Shown here in pieces: positions 7,712-16,422 of a DNA stretch of 64,000 nucleotides. The stretch spans positions 62,001 through 126,000 of the forward strand of contig MPNM01000002.1 in the NCBI GenBank assembly GCA_002239025.1, in the 5' to 3' direction. A model generated the notes under the pieces. The model had not been told where the DNA came from. It saw only the letters and a program-made list of their open reading frames with translations, and ran no database searches. The first letter of the stretch is position 1; each line of letters starts with the position of its first letter. Position numbers and translations under genes: made by a program. The stretch is from Chloroflexi bacterium bin125 (GTDB lineage: Bacteria > Chloroflexota > Dehalococcoidia > Bin125).

Positions 7712-8914
7712 CTATGCGTTTGCAAGGATCAACGTTCCGGCGGAGGCGAACATGCCTCCCGGACCGTGAGCCATGCTGACGTTCACATTGGGCACCTGGC
7801 GGTCGCCGCATTCGCCTCGGAGCTGACGCACCGACTCGATGATCGCGAACATCCCGTACATGCCGGTGTGACAGTAGGAAAGTCCACCGCCGTTGGTGTT
7901 CATCGGGAAGTCGCCGCCGGGGCCGGACTTGTAAATGACCTCGCCGTCGGGACCGGTCTTGGTCTCGGCGAAGAACGGGCCGCCCTCGCCCTTCGGCACG
8001 AAACCCAGGTCTTCTGCCGCCATCAGCGGGGTGAAGGTGAAGGCGTCGTAGAACATGCAGTGGTCGATGTCCTGCGGACCCAGACCAGCGCTCTTGTAGG
8101 CGGCCTCGCCGGCGATGCGGTAGCCGTCAGCGGTCGTGTGGTCGCGCATCTGCGAGACCATCCAGTGCGCTGCGGCTTCGCCGGCGCCGAGCACGTAGAC
8201 CGGGTCCTTGGCGAAGTCCTTGGCGCGTTCTTCCGAGACCAGGACCAGGGCGCCACCGCCATCGGCGACGACGCAGCAGTCGAGCAGGTTGAACGGGTAG
8301 CAGATCATCCGCGAGTTGAGCACGTCCTGCGGGGTGATCGGTCCGCCGCCGCGCTCGGGCGCGCGACGATGGCTGCCCATCATCGCCATCGGGTTGAGGT
8401 TGGCCCAGGAACGCGTCGCCGCAGCGATGTGAGCGAGGTGCTCTTTCGTAGTGCCGTACTCGTGGAAGTGACGCAGCACTGGAATGGAAAACGTGGTCGG
8501 CGCGCCGCCGATCGCGAAGGGAGCCTCGTACTGGCCTCCCGGCGAGGATGCCGAGCCGCCGTGCGGGGCGTCAACGCCTGAGCGTCCACTCTCGCCGTGG
8601 GTGACAAGCGCGACATCGCAGTAGCCGGCCATGATCGCAGCGACAGCATGTCGGACGTGAATCATGAAGGAACAGCCGCCGACGGAGGTGCCGTCGATGT
8701 AGCGCGGCTGGATGCCGAGGTACTCAGCGACCTCGTTCGGAATTGCGCCGGCGCAAAGCAGGCCGTCGACGTCGGCCAGCGACATGCCGGCGTCGTCGAG
8801 CGCGTTCTTGGCAGCCTGCGCATGCAGCGACAGGCGAGACATGTGCGGAAGCTGGCCCAAATCGTCGGTCTCAGCAGCGCCGACGATGGCGACCTTGTGT
8901 CGAATCTGATCCAT
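7712..8914 (-). CDS. Thiolase-fold protein (SCP-x/Ltp2-like), probable non-thiolytic partner of DUF35
   Basis: A 400-residue member of the lipid-transfer-protein thiolase group. The fold landmarks are clear: N-terminal VAIVGAAETDDLG, FYDAFT near residue 290 and NTNGGGLSYCHTG with the conserved His. At the usual nucleophile site it reads SVGGCSF, with Cys81 one position off the canonical alignment, and the second thiolase Cys is replaced (SMAHGPGG, His383 region). In steroid side-chain pathways such proteins (Ltp2) act as retro-aldolases together with a DUF35 protein, and the DUF35 gene lies 39 bp upstream in the same operon. GGAG seven bases before the ATG. Substrate unknown; a carbon-carbon lyase is more likely than a thiolase. 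Confidence 0.85.
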   Translation of the reverse strand: MDQIRHKVAIVGAAETDDLGQLPHMSRLSLHAQAAKNALDDAGMSLADVDGLLCAGAIPNEVAEYLGIQPRYIDGTSVGGCSFMIHVRHAVAAIMAGYCDVALVTHGESGRSGVDAPHGGSASSPGGQYEAPFAIGGAPTTFSIPVLRHFHEYGTTKEHLAHIAAATRSWANLNPMAMMGSHRRAPERGGGPITPQDVLNSRMICYPFNLLDCCVVADGGGALVLVSEERAKDFAKDPVYVLGAGEAAAHWMVSQMRDHTTADGYRIAGEAAYKSAGLGPQDIDHCMFYDAFTFTPLMAAEDLGFVPKGEGGPFFAETKTGPDGEVIYKSGPGGDFPMNTNGGGLSYCHTGMYGMFAIIESVRQLRGECGDRQVPNVNVSMAHGPGGMFASAGTLILANA

Positions 8915-8953
8915 GAGTGGTCTCCGTTCCAGAGAAGTACTGGGTATCGGCGC

Positions 8954-9370
8954 TTAAACAGGCTTGAACTTGGGCAGCGTGACCTCATCGGTCACGTCGT
9001 CAAAGACGATCTCGACATCCATGTCGACCGTTGTCGTGTACGGGTCGTCGATAATCAGATTCGACATCAGGCGCGGGCCCTCTTCGAGTTCGATCACGGC
9101 GATCACGTACGGCGGCGGATTGTCTTCGCTGTTGTATGGGGGTATTGGCTGGTGCGAGATCACAAACGTGTGGACCTTGCCCTTGCCTGAGGCTTGAGTC
9201 CATTTTATGTCCCAGCTGAAACAATCAGGCGTGGGACAGAAAGGTCGTGGATAGAAGTGGGGCCCACAGTCGTCACAGGTGGGCAGCATCAGCTTGTGTT
9301 CTTTGAGACCATCCCAGTAGGGCTGTGACTCAGGCGTCGCCACGGGCAGCCTGCCAGCGTAGTCGGCCAT
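8954..9370 (-). CDS. DUF35 OB-fold/zinc-ribbon protein
   Basis: A 138-residue protein with a rubredoxin-like zinc ribbon (Cys32, Cys35, Cys45, Cys50; the second pair spaced CxxxxC rather than CxxC) followed by an OB-fold (KGKVHTFVISHQPIP onward). Such proteins are obligate partners of thiolase-fold enzymes or acyl-CoA hydratases, where they may help bind the CoA substrate. GGAG six bases before ATG. It is the first gene of a two-gene operon with the thiolase-fold protein, and the same pairing recurs at 40-41.8 kb with gene order reversed. Confidence 0.88.
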   Translation of the reverse strand: MADYAGRLPVATPESQPYWDGLKEHKLMLPTCDDCGPHFYPRPFCPTPDCFSWDIKWTQASGKGKVHTFVISHQPIPPYNSEDNPPPYVIAVIELEEGPRLMSNLIIDDPYTTTVDMDVEIVFDDVTDEVTLPKFKPV

Positions 9371-9430
9371 GCGGGGCTCCTTCGCATATGAAGATTTGTG
9401 TCCAACGCGATGCTACACGACACCTTCGAA

Positions 9431-10012
9431 TCAGCGTGGCTGTGACTCACGCTCGATCCAGGCGCGTTCGAGAGCTGCCTTCCCTTCAGTCCAATCCGGA
9501 GTAACATCTCGGCGCTGGCGAGCGGTTTCGGCGAGGATGACGGCGGCGGCGACGGAGACATTCAGGGACTGCACGAATCCGACCATCGGCACAATGATCG
9601 CGCCGTCGGCGAGATCGAGCATTTCTGCGGAACAGCCGGCGCGCTCGTTGCCGAGGACGATGGCCGAGGGCCTGGTGAAGTCGATGCTGAGGTAGTCCTG
9701 CGCGTCATCGGTCAGATGGGTGGAGTAGACCGATAAGCCTTGATCGTGCAGCGTTGAGACACACGACTCCGCGCTGTCGAAGCGGTCGATCTGTAGCCAT
9801 TTGTCGACCTGTGCTGCGACGCCGCTGGAGATTTCGGGAAAGACCTGGTCCGTGTAGACAAGAGCGACACGACCCACGCCAAAGGCATCGCAACTGCGCA
9901 GGATCGCGGACGCGTTGTGAGCGTCGTGGATGTTCTCAAGCACGACGACGAGATCGGCGTGACGGTGTTCGAGAACGTGGCGCATCCGGGCGAGGCGGCG
10001 TTCGGTGATCAT
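9431..10012 (-). CDS. TrmH-type tRNA/rRNA 2'-O-ribose methyltransferase (SpoU family)
   Basis: A 193-residue SPOUT methyltransferase that uses S-adenosylmethionine to methylate a ribose 2'-OH. The start MITERRLARMRHVLEHR aligns with the N-terminus of tRNA Gm18 methyltransferase TrmH; a 40-residue longer frame exists but its extra part is translated from the upstream palindromic repeats, so the ATG at 10012 is preferred. Motif 1 (NIHDAHNASAILRS), motif 2 (IVLGNERAG) and motif 3 (IVPMVGFVQSLNVSVAAAV) are intact, the last forming the trefoil knot. No clear ribosome site is visible. Gm18 of tRNA is the most likely target. Confidence 0.82.
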   Translation of the reverse strand: MITERRLARMRHVLEHRHADLVVVLENIHDAHNASAILRSCDAFGVGRVALVYTDQVFPEISSGVAAQVDKWLQIDRFDSAESCVSTLHDQGLSVYSTHLTDDAQDYLSIDFTRPSAIVLGNERAGCSAEMLDLADGAIIVPMVGFVQSLNVSVAAAVILAETARQRRDVTPDWTEGKAALERAWIERESQPR

Positions 10013-10062
10013 GACTGCAGGCAAGATTCGCGTGGCTTTTGTGCTCGTGTGGGGAAGACGGA

Positions 10063-10180
10063 CCCCCTCAGCCTTCGGCAGCTCCCCCTGCAAAGGGGAG
10101 CGGGAAAGAAGGATGGACAGGTCGCCCTGCAAAGGGGAGTGGGGAGAACTATCAGCGGCTCCCCCAGAGGGGGAGCCGCT
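10063..10180. repeat. REP-like palindromic repeat cluster, copy B
   Basis: Two repeat units of the CCCCCTCAGCCTTCGGCAG / CTCCCCCTGCAAAGGGGAG type (10063-10103 and a shortened one at 10122-10146) are followed by a perfect hairpin, AGCGGCTCCCC / GGGGAGCCGCT around CAGAG (10154-10180). The hairpin lies 26 bases beyond the stop of the minus-strand reductase gene and may also stop or protect its transcript; there is no U-tract. Confidence 0.75.
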
Positions 10181-10205
10181 GGGCCAGGAGGAGAGGTCTT
10201 GGGAA

Positions 10206-11984
10206 CTAGACGGCGCACTCGCCTTCGCCTCGTTGGAGGATGTAGATGTCTTCTCGGCCCCAGTCGATGAACATTGGCAGGGTGTCGGCTGAGAATTCGG
10301 GTGGCAGGGTGAGGTCGTTGAGCGTTTCCTGGATTGGCGCGAGGCCTGCTCGGTCGAACCAGTCGCTGAACAGTTCTTCGTCGTTATCTCGATCGGACTG
10401 GTACAGGTCGATGACGCGTTCCACGGCGTCGGGCACCCGCTTGGCCGGGATTCGGATTCTGGGGACGAGTGTGCCCAGACGCATTTCCTCGGTTCGATAG
10501 GTCCCTGCGACGAACATGTGATACGCGGGAATCTGACGGTTGCCGACCTTGATCGCTGCCCCGTGGAAGCCGATGTCGGCGATGTGATGCTGACCGCAAC
10601 TATTCGGACAGCCGCTCATGTGGATGCGCATCTTGCGAGTCACCGGGTCGTCAATGTTGAGCGCTCGGACACGCTCCTGGACAGCGCGGTTGAGCCCCAT
10701 CGAGGAAGTGATGCCCAGCTTGCAACTGTCGGTGCCGGGGCAGGAGACAACGTCTTCGATCTCCTGCGCATCGGGCGCGCCCATGCCGAGCGCGTCGAGT
10801 TCACGCCAGACAGCGTAGACACACTCGTTGGGGATCCAACGCAGGACGACATTTTGCTGTGGCGTCGTGCGAGCTCGTTCCCGACCGTACTTGCGCAGGA
10901 TTTCGGCGAGTCCGCGGAACTGCTCAGGGGTCAGATCGCCCTGGTCAATCGATGCTTCAATCGAGGAATAGCCGGGCTGAACCTGCGGTCGCACGTTGGT
11001 CGCGGCGAAGCGCTCGAAGGCTGCTGCATCGCCGTTGGGCTGCGGTGGTGAGACCGGAGCCGGGCGTACGTCCGCTGCTTCGTCGTCGAGGTAAAGCAGA
11101 TCCTCGAGCGGCGGCGTCTCAGCCGACCAGCCCTTTTTCAGCTCTTCATCGACCATCTCGCGGAAGGCGGCTTCTCCCACTCGGTGCACGAGGAACTTGA
11201 GCCTGGCCTTGAGGATGTTCTTGCGCAGCTCGTCGGCCGCGTTGAAGATGCGGATTACGGCTTCCGAAAGCGTGAGGAATTCGGACATCGGCACGAAGTC
11301 GGTCAGGGTGACCGCTTCCTTCGGCATCGTCGAGAGTCCGCCGCCGACCATGACGCGGAACCCGCGAACCTCTTTGCCGTCGATCACGCGGACCTGCGAG
11401 AAAAAAGCAAGGTCGTGGATGGCGGCGATGGCGGAGTCGGCCTCGCGTCCGGTGAAGTAGACCTTGAATTTTCGCGGGAGGAGCTGGGTGATCGAGCTGC
11501 GTACCCAGTAGCGGACAAAGGCGCCGGCGTAGGGCGTCGGATCGAAGACCTCGTCGGGCATGATCCCGGCCCAGGGATCGGCGGTCACATTGCGCACGGT
11601 GTTGCCGCAGGCTTCGCGTGAGGACAGTCCGACCTCGCCCAGGACGCGCAGCATGTCAGGCATCTGGTCGAGCGGGACGAAGTGGACCTGAATGTTCTGC
11701 CGGGTCGTGATATGACCCTTTTGCAGCGGAGCGAAGGTCTCGCAGACTTCCGCCAGGCCGTCTAGCTGGTCGGAGGTCACGCCGCCCATGGGCAGCTTGA
11801 TCCGGTTCATGTGGACATCGGCCTGCCGCTGTCCGTAGACGCCCTGTCGCAGGCGGTAAAGCATGAACTCGACCTCTTCGCGCTCTTGGGCGCGGAAGGC
11901 GGTCGCTTCGGTTTCAAAGTCGTCGAGTTCGTCATCCCAGATCGGAATCACAACTCCCGGCGTGTCGGCTCTTGATTCGGACAT
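10206..11984 (-). CDS. Sirohaem-dependent assimilatory sulfite or nitrite reductase (ferredoxin type)
   Basis: A 592-residue reductase with two tandem ferrodoxin-like/sirohaem half-domains (HITTRQNIQVHF near 100 and RTTPQQNVVLRW near 385). The [4Fe-4S]-sirohaem cysteines are Cys415 and Cys421 (CPGTDSC) and Cys459 and Cys463 (SGCPNSC), the canonical Cx5C-xn-Cx3C pattern. It carries out the six-electron reduction of sulfite to sulfide or nitrite to ammonia in the cytoplasm; sequence alone does not separate the two here, and no nitrate or APS reductase genes flank it. The start ATG at 11984 is preceded by GGAG nine bases upstream; a TTG five codons earlier is less likely. It is downstream of pncB with a 32-bp gap. 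Confidence 0.9.
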   Translation of the reverse strand: MSESRADTPGVVIPIWDDELDDFETEATAFRAQEREEVEFMLYRLRQGVYGQRQADVHMNRIKLPMGGVTSDQLDGLAEVCETFAPLQKGHITTRQNIQVHFVPLDQMPDMLRVLGEVGLSSREACGNTVRNVTADPWAGIMPDEVFDPTPYAGAFVRYWVRSSITQLLPRKFKVYFTGREADSAIAAIHDLAFFSQVRVIDGKEVRGFRVMVGGGLSTMPKEAVTLTDFVPMSEFLTLSEAVIRIFNAADELRKNILKARLKFLVHRVGEAAFREMVDEELKKGWSAETPPLEDLLYLDDEAADVRPAPVSPPQPNGDAAAFERFAATNVRPQVQPGYSSIEASIDQGDLTPEQFRGLAEILRKYGRERARTTPQQNVVLRWIPNECVYAVWRELDALGMGAPDAQEIEDVVSCPGTDSCKLGITSSMGLNRAVQERVRALNIDDPVTRKMRIHMSGCPNSCGQHHIADIGFHGAAIKVGNRQIPAYHMFVAGTYRTEEMRLGTLVPRIRIPAKRVPDAVERVIDLYQSDRDNDEELFSDWFDRAGLAPIQETLNDLTLPPEFSADTLPMFIDWGREDIYILQRGEGECAV

Positions 11985-12016
11985 ACCGTAGTACTCCAAC
12001 TGTGTTTGTTTGGATT

Positions 12017-13264
12017 TCAGTCTATCAGTGAGTCCGCGAGGTCTACACGCCTGGAGGTTCGGCCCTCGCTTGCCCGGCGACGAATCGCGTCCAGAGAATC
12101 ATGTGACGCATCGGTCCGTTCGCCGTTCGCGATCATCTGCCTCAACAGCGGTTCGCGGGGAGATTCGGGTGGCTGATCCCAACGTCCAATGAAGTCGTGA
12201 TCGTCCTGCCGCCAGACTTGCTTGCGTGCTGCGAAACTGGGTTTGCCCACTGACAGTTTGCGCACGGGTCGGCCGTCGTATTCGACGAGCTTGTAGGCCG
12301 TGTCGAGGGTCGACGCGTCGGGCGGCGCGACGATTGACGTTCCGCAGGCGAAGATGTCGATTGGTGCGTTCGCGGCGACGAGTTCGGCGATCTGGTACTC
12401 GTCGAGGCCGCCGCTTACGACGATCCGTACGTCCTGTAGACCAACGGTGTCCAGCTTGACTCGGGCCTGCCACGCCTCGCTACGGAAGTCGCCCGAATCA
12501 AGTCGAATCGCGCCGACGGAACCGGGACCGAACCGCTTTGCCGTCTTGATCGCGTTGCTGACGCCTGGTTCGCTGCCATAAGTGTCGACCAGCAATGTCG
12601 TGCCGGGGTAGCGAGACACGAACGCGTCGAACGCGTCTCCTTCGCTGTCACTGGCCAGCACGAAACTGTGCGCCATCGTCCCAGTCACGGGAATGCCATA
12701 GCGTCGGCCAGCTTCCACCGATGAGGTGGCGTCGAAGCCTGCGATGTAGGTGGCGCGTGATGCTTCGATCGCCGCCTCCGAACCATGCGCGCGACGACCG
12801 CCAAACTCGATCACAGGGTGTCCGGCGGCTGCATCAACAGCGCGCGCCGCCTTGCTCGCGACCAGCGTTGGGTATGCGATCTGGTTGATCATCGCTGTTT
12901 CGACGATTTGCGCCTCCGGTAACGGTGCGATGACCTGGATCAGCGGCTCATGCTCGTAGACCGGCGTTCCCTCGGGAGGCGCCCATACGTCGCCGCTGAA
13001 TCGAAACTCGCGAAGCTGATGGAGCAATCCGGCATCAAACTGCGGCAACGTCGACAGGTGGTCGATTTCGTCATCGCCAAATCGCAACGATTCGAGGAAG
13101 TTGAGCGCTCGCTCAAGACCCGCAGCTATCAGATAGTCCCAACCCTCGGGCAAGCTGCGCGCGGTGAGCTCGAAGACGGCCTCACTCGTCATGTTGCGGT
13201 CGTAGTAGACCTGCGCCATGGTCAACTCGTAGAGGTCAACGAAGAGCGGCGGCGGCGTGTTCAC
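12017..13264 (-). CDS. pncB: Nicotinate phosphoribosyltransferase
   Basis: A 415-residue enzyme joining nicotinate and PRPP to give nicotinate mononucleotide in the Preiss-Handler route to NAD. FVDLYELTMAQVYY opens the protein as in the family, EFGGRRAHG is at 153-161, and the phosphorylatable His199 sits in GTMAHS; LDSGD and SGGLDEYQI line the phosphoribosyl site. The start is GTG, with no clear ribosome site, 18 bases after the pncA stop, so translation is probably coupled. With pncA upstream it makes a two-step nicotinamide salvage operon. Confidence 0.93.
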   Translation of the reverse strand: MNTPPPLFVDLYELTMAQVYYDRNMTSEAVFELTARSLPEGWDYLIAAGLERALNFLESLRFGDDEIDHLSTLPQFDAGLLHQLREFRFSGDVWAPPEGTPVYEHEPLIQVIAPLPEAQIVETAMINQIAYPTLVASKAARAVDAAAGHPVIEFGGRRAHGSEAAIEASRATYIAGFDATSSVEAGRRYGIPVTGTMAHSFVLASDSEGDAFDAFVSRYPGTTLLVDTYGSEPGVSNAIKTAKRFGPGSVGAIRLDSGDFRSEAWQARVKLDTVGLQDVRIVVSGGLDEYQIAELVAANAPIDIFACGTSIVAPPDASTLDTAYKLVEYDGRPVRKLSVGKPSFAARKQVWRQDDHDFIGRWDQPPESPREPLLRQMIANGERTDASHDSLDAIRRRASEGRTSRRVDLADSLID

Positions 13265-13282
13265 AGCTTGAACACTAGGACA

Positions 13283-13870
13283 CTATTCGATTTCGACGCC
13301 AAGCTGCCGGAGCTCAGAGATTGCTGCGTTCCCATCGTCAGACCGCAAATTGACGGCAGCGATGCCGTCGGTTGGGACTATGACGGAAAAACCGAGGCGT
13401 TGGGCATCGGCAGCGGTTTCCTTGACGCAATAGTCGGTGGCGAGGCCGAGCACCACGCAGCGCTCGATACCTGCGTCACGGATGAGCGTCTCAAGGTTCG
13501 TCGCCTGTTGTTCTCCGCTCTCGGGGTCGCGAGTGCTGAAGCCCGAGTAGCCGTCATTGCCGTCTACGCCCTTGCGGACCACCGGTCCGGCGTCGGTGGT
13601 CAAGTCTTCGTGGAACTCTGCGCCCCAGGTGTCGCCGACGCAGTGGACCGGCCAGATGCCGCCGTCGCGCTCGAAGTGCGGCGTGTGCTCGGGATGCCAG
13701 TCCTGCGTATAGACGACCAGTGCACCGGATTCGGTTGCCTCAGAGATCGCAGCGTTGGCGAAGGTGACGACCGCTGCTGCGCCGTCGACGTACAGCGATC
13801 CGTCGGGATGCGCGAAGTCGTTCTGGATGTCGACGACGATCAGCGCAGTGCGAGGATTGAAAACTGGCAC
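13283..13870 (-). CDS. pncA: Nicotinamidase
   Basis: A 195-residue isochorismatase-fold hydrolase converting nicotinamide to nicotinate. The catalytic triad is Asp14 (VVDIQNDF), Lys100 (VVRKGVD) and Cys148 (TDYCVKETA, preceded by the usual cis-peptide); Asp57 and His59 (TQDWHPEHTPHF) belong to the metal site. Start GTG. It is the promoter-proximal gene of the pncA-pncB unit, directly downstream of the tRNA cluster on the same strand, so readthrough from tRNA transcription is possible. Confidence 0.93.
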   Translation of the reverse strand: MPVFNPRTALIVVDIQNDFAHPDGSLYVDGAAAVVTFANAAISEATESGALVVYTQDWHPEHTPHFERDGGIWPVHCVGDTWGAEFHEDLTTDAGPVVRKGVDGNDGYSGFSTRDPESGEQQATNLETLIRDAGIERCVVLGLATDYCVKETAADAQRLGFSVIVPTDGIAAVNLRSDDGNAAISELRQLGVEIE

Positions 13871-13902
13871 GGGTCGTTGTTAAGGAGGATGCAGGGGGAA
13901 GT

Positions 13903-13976
<74 letters not shown>

Positions 13977-14016
13977 CGGAATGGGATCAGCGCTGAGGCT
14001 GGTGAGGGCTGTTGTC

Positions 14017-14091
14017 TGGAGCGGAAGAAGGGATTCGAACCCTCGACCTTCTCCTTGGCAAGGAGACGCGCTACCGCTGCGCCACTTCCGC
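14017..14091 (-). tRNA. tRNA-Gly (GCC)
   Basis: Acceptor GCGGAAG/CTTCCGC, anticodon loop TTGCCAA with GCC, T-loop TTCGAAT, discriminator U and encoded CCA (14017-14019). Reads GGC/GGU codons. Confidence 0.95.
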
Positions 14092-14208
14092 TAGATGGAA
14101 CAACATCATGCCGCTCGTCGGAACAGCATATTGCCGTTCGGTGGGGACATTGTACCTGTCGAGTGGCCAGTAGGCGTACCAGTGGCGTCTCGACGGCTGT
14201 CCATTGGG

Positions 14209-14296
14209 TGGTGCCGAGGAAGAGACTCGAACTCTTACGCTCGCAATGAGCACAGCGCCCTCAACGCTGCGTGTCTACCAGTTCCACCACCTCGGC
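14209..14296 (-). tRNA. tRNA-Leu (GAG)
   Basis: A class II tRNA with an extended variable arm (GTGCTCATTGCGAGC region), acceptor GCCGAGG/CCTCGGC, anticodon loop TTGAGGG with GAG, discriminator A and encoded CCA (14209-14211). Confidence 0.95.
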
Positions 14297-14314
14297 ATCG
14301 AAGGTTGGTTGCTC

Positions 14315-14391
14315 TGGCAGGGGTGGCAGGACTCGAACCCGCGACCTACGGTTTTGGAGACCGTTGCTCTGCCAAACTGAGCTACACCCCT
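14315..14391 (-). tRNA. tRNA-Trp (CCA)
   Basis: Acceptor AGGGGTG/CACCCCT, anticodon loop CTCCAAA with CCA, T-loop TTCGAGT, discriminator G as is usual for bacterial tRNA-Trp, and an encoded CCA end (14315-14317). It is the first of four tRNA genes read in the same direction. Confidence 0.95.
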
Positions 14392-14482
14392 CCGTAAGCT
14401 CCGAGCATAGCAGGTATCTGAGGCCCCGGACCCTATCCGATGCCATGCACTTTTGCCTATGCTGATGCAGCGGAATGAGAGG

Positions 14483-14830
14483 ATGAACTCCATCATGCTT
14501 GACCTGCAACCCGAATTCGACGACGACGTTCTGGTCCTCAACCCATCGGGCCGAATCGACGGAGCTACCGCCAAGGAATACGAAGACTCGCTGCTCGGCC
14601 GGATCGCAGAGGGCCAAAGCAAGATCTTGCTGAACTGCGAGGCGGTCGAGTACATCTCTTCCGCGGGCCTGCGGGTGTTGCTGATGGCGTCAAAGCGCGC
14701 CGGCGATGCTGCGGGCAAACTGGTCCTCTGCGCCGTGAAGGACCATGTCAACGATGTGTTCAAGTACTCAGGCTTTGCCGAGCTCATCCCGATCCACGGC
14801 GACCGCGAAGCCGCGTTGGAGTCGTTCTAG
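14483..14830 (+). CDS. STAS-domain anti-sigma-factor antagonist-like protein
   Basis: A 115-residue single STAS domain of the RsbV/SpoIIAA type. Such proteins bind and titrate an anti-sigma kinase when unphosphorylated. NPSGRIDGATA (20-30) and YISSAGLRVLL (57-67) match the family, with Ser60 at the phosphorylation position. No kinase or phosphatase gene is nearby, so its partner is elsewhere. Several in-frame ATGs (14453, 14459, 14483, 14495) precede the domain and none has an ideally spaced ribosome site; 14483 is chosen because it leaves the usual short N-terminus. Confidence 0.82.
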   Translation: MNSIMLDLQPEFDDDVLVLNPSGRIDGATAKEYEDSLLGRIAEGQSKILLNCEAVEYISSAGLRVLLMASKRAGDAAGKLVLCAVKDHVNDVFKYSGFAELIPIHGDREAALESF

Positions 14831-14853
14831 GCGATCATGACGCCTGGGTCGAA

Positions 14854-15564
14854 TCAGACTGCGGCACGAATGCGCTCCGGGAAGTCCCCGACAATTCCTG
14901 TCGCTCCGAGTTCGGCGCAGCGACGGATGTCTTCGACTTCGTTCACTGTCCAGACAAACGCTGCCATGTCGTGAGCTCGACAGGCCTCCACGTTGCTCTG
15001 CGTCAAGCCCGTTGAGTGCATCGATATGCCGTCGAGCTGGTGTTCAGCGGCAATCTGCCACACTTCCGGTGTCGGCGAGAGACAAAGATGAGCGATCCGT
15101 CGGCCCGAAGGTGCCCGCCGGGCGAGTTCAATCACCGCATCCGAGTCAAAGCTCCAGAGCCAGGACCAGGGCAACGCGTCGACTCTGGCGACTTCCTCTA
15201 ACACCGCCTTGCAGAGGTCCGGCACGTTGGCGCCGGCGGCGATCTTGAGTTCAATCACGAGCAGCATTCGACCGTCAATCAGCTCAAGCGCTTCCCTCAA
15301 GGTGGGGATCTGCTCTCCTTGACCAGCGTCGAGCGTACTCAGTGCTGCCAACGTCGCTTCGCCGACCGGCCCCGACCCATTCGTGGTGCGGTCCAGCAGA
15401 TCGTCGTGAATCAACACAGGCACGCCGTCCGCGCTCAACTGAACATCGATCTCTACTCCGTCACAATCCATATCTAACGCTTGGCGTATGCCCAGCAGGG
15501 TGTTCTCGGGCGCGTGCCCCATCGTGGTTCGGTGTGCAATCACGAGCGGGGTATCGTGAGACAT
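14854..15564 (-). CDS. Glycerophosphodiester phosphodiesterase
   Basis: A 236-residue GDPD-family TIM barrel that hydrolyses glycerophosphodiesters to glycerol 3-phosphate and an alcohol. IAHRTTMGHAPENT carries the catalytic His11 and the ENT substrate motif, followed by GVEIDVQLSADGVPVLIHDD with the metal-binding Glu/Asp and the second catalytic His. No signal peptide, so it should act in the cytoplasm. The open frame extends 70 codons further upstream, but that part overlaps the divergent methyltransferase gene, so ATG 15564 is taken as the start. It is convergent with the STAS gene. Confidence 0.88.
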   Translation of the reverse strand: MSHDTPLVIAHRTTMGHAPENTLLGIRQALDMDCDGVEIDVQLSADGVPVLIHDDLLDRTTNGSGPVGEATLAALSTLDAGQGEQIPTLREALELIDGRMLLVIELKIAAGANVPDLCKAVLEEVARVDALPWSWLWSFDSDAVIELARRAPSGRRIAHLCLSPTPEVWQIAAEHQLDGISMHSTGLTQSNVEACRAHDMAAFVWTVNEVEDIRRCAELGATGIVGDFPERIRAAV

Positions 15565-15603
15565 CGGTGGACTCGTTTGCGATTGGTCTGAAAGGCGGAG
15601 CAA

Positions 15604-16422
15604 GTGCGCAACGAGGATATCGCCGAGGTGTTCAATACCAGCGGAGCAAAATACGAGGCCTCCGCAACAGAGCTGATCAACCTGGCCGCTTCCGAGTTGG
15701 TGCAGCGCCTCAATCTCTCCGAGCGTGATGACTTCGTCGACCTTGGCTGCGGTTCCGGCGCAGTGGCTGCCCATGCTGAGCCGTTACTTCCGAATGGCAG
15801 TCTGGTCGGAGTGGACCTGTCAAGAGTTCAGCTTCAGCTAGCCAGGGAGCGTTTTCGGCGCTCGCCGATTCAACCTCGGTTTGTCCAGGAAGACGCAGTC
15901 GCGACCAGCCTCCGAGATCGTTCGGCCAGCGCGGTCGGACTAGGTCTGGTGTTGCCCTATTCGGAGCGACCGCAACAGATACTCAAGGAAGCCACGCGAC
16001 TGACGCGCCTCGGAGGACGAGTGGCTGCGACCATCATCGGCAATCCGTTCTTTGGCTCACCAGGAATGCGACTGCTCGGCCTGCTCGAGCGGCGCGGTGT
16101 CGCCTGGCCGGAAGTTGAGTTGCAATTCGATCCCAGGCACGCTGTCCAACTGGCGTTGTTGTGCGAAGTAGACGGACGCAGACTGGACGATGTCACGATC
16201 GAGGAGATCGAGCGTGAGCTCTGGTGGGACAGTTTCGACGCGTGGTGGCAAATGTTGTCTGCTTTCGGCTTTCTGCCGTCAGGTCGCGAGCGAATGATGG
16301 AACACGTCATCCGCGATCTGCAGAACGATGATCGTGTCGTGGACCCGGACGGCAAAGTGCGTTGCACAGTCAAAATCTGGTTGTTGTCTGCGACGGTGAG
16401 TGAAGGAGACCCCTGGCTATGA
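15604..16422 (+). CDS. Class I SAM-dependent methyltransferase
   Basis: A 272-residue Rossmann-fold methyltransferase. Motif I is FVDLGCGSGAVAAHA at about 44-58 and the acidic ribose-binding residue is in LVGVDLS. The central part resembles UbiE/COQ5-like small-molecule methyltransferases; the C-terminal half is helix-rich and specific. GTG start with GGAG close upstream. Its stop overlaps the ATG of the next gene by four bases (ATGA), so it is cotranscribed with the flavin oxidoreductase. Substrate unknown. Confidence 0.82.
   Translation: MRNEDIAEVFNTSGAKYEASATELINLAASELVQRLNLSERDDFVDLGCGSGAVAAHAEPLLPNGSLVGVDLSRVQLQLARERFRRSPIQPRFVQEDAVATSLRDRSASAVGLGLVLPYSERPQQILKEATRLTRLGGRVAATIIGNPFFGSPGMRLLGLLERRGVAWPEVELQFDPRHAVQLALLCEVDGRRLDDVTIEEIERELWWDSFDAWWQMLSAFGFLPSGRERMMEHVIRDLQNDDRVVDPDGKVRCTVKIWLLSATVSEGDPWL

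Noticed and set aside
10013-10132. 40-codon N-terminal extension of the TrmH-like protein
   Set aside because: Translates the palindromic repeat; the family N-terminus begins at MITERRLARM.
10206-11984. Dissimilatory sulfite reductase (DsrAB)
   Set aside because: Single-chain, two half-domains and ferredoxin-type motifs match the assimilatory sulfite/nitrite reductase family; no dsr genes nearby.
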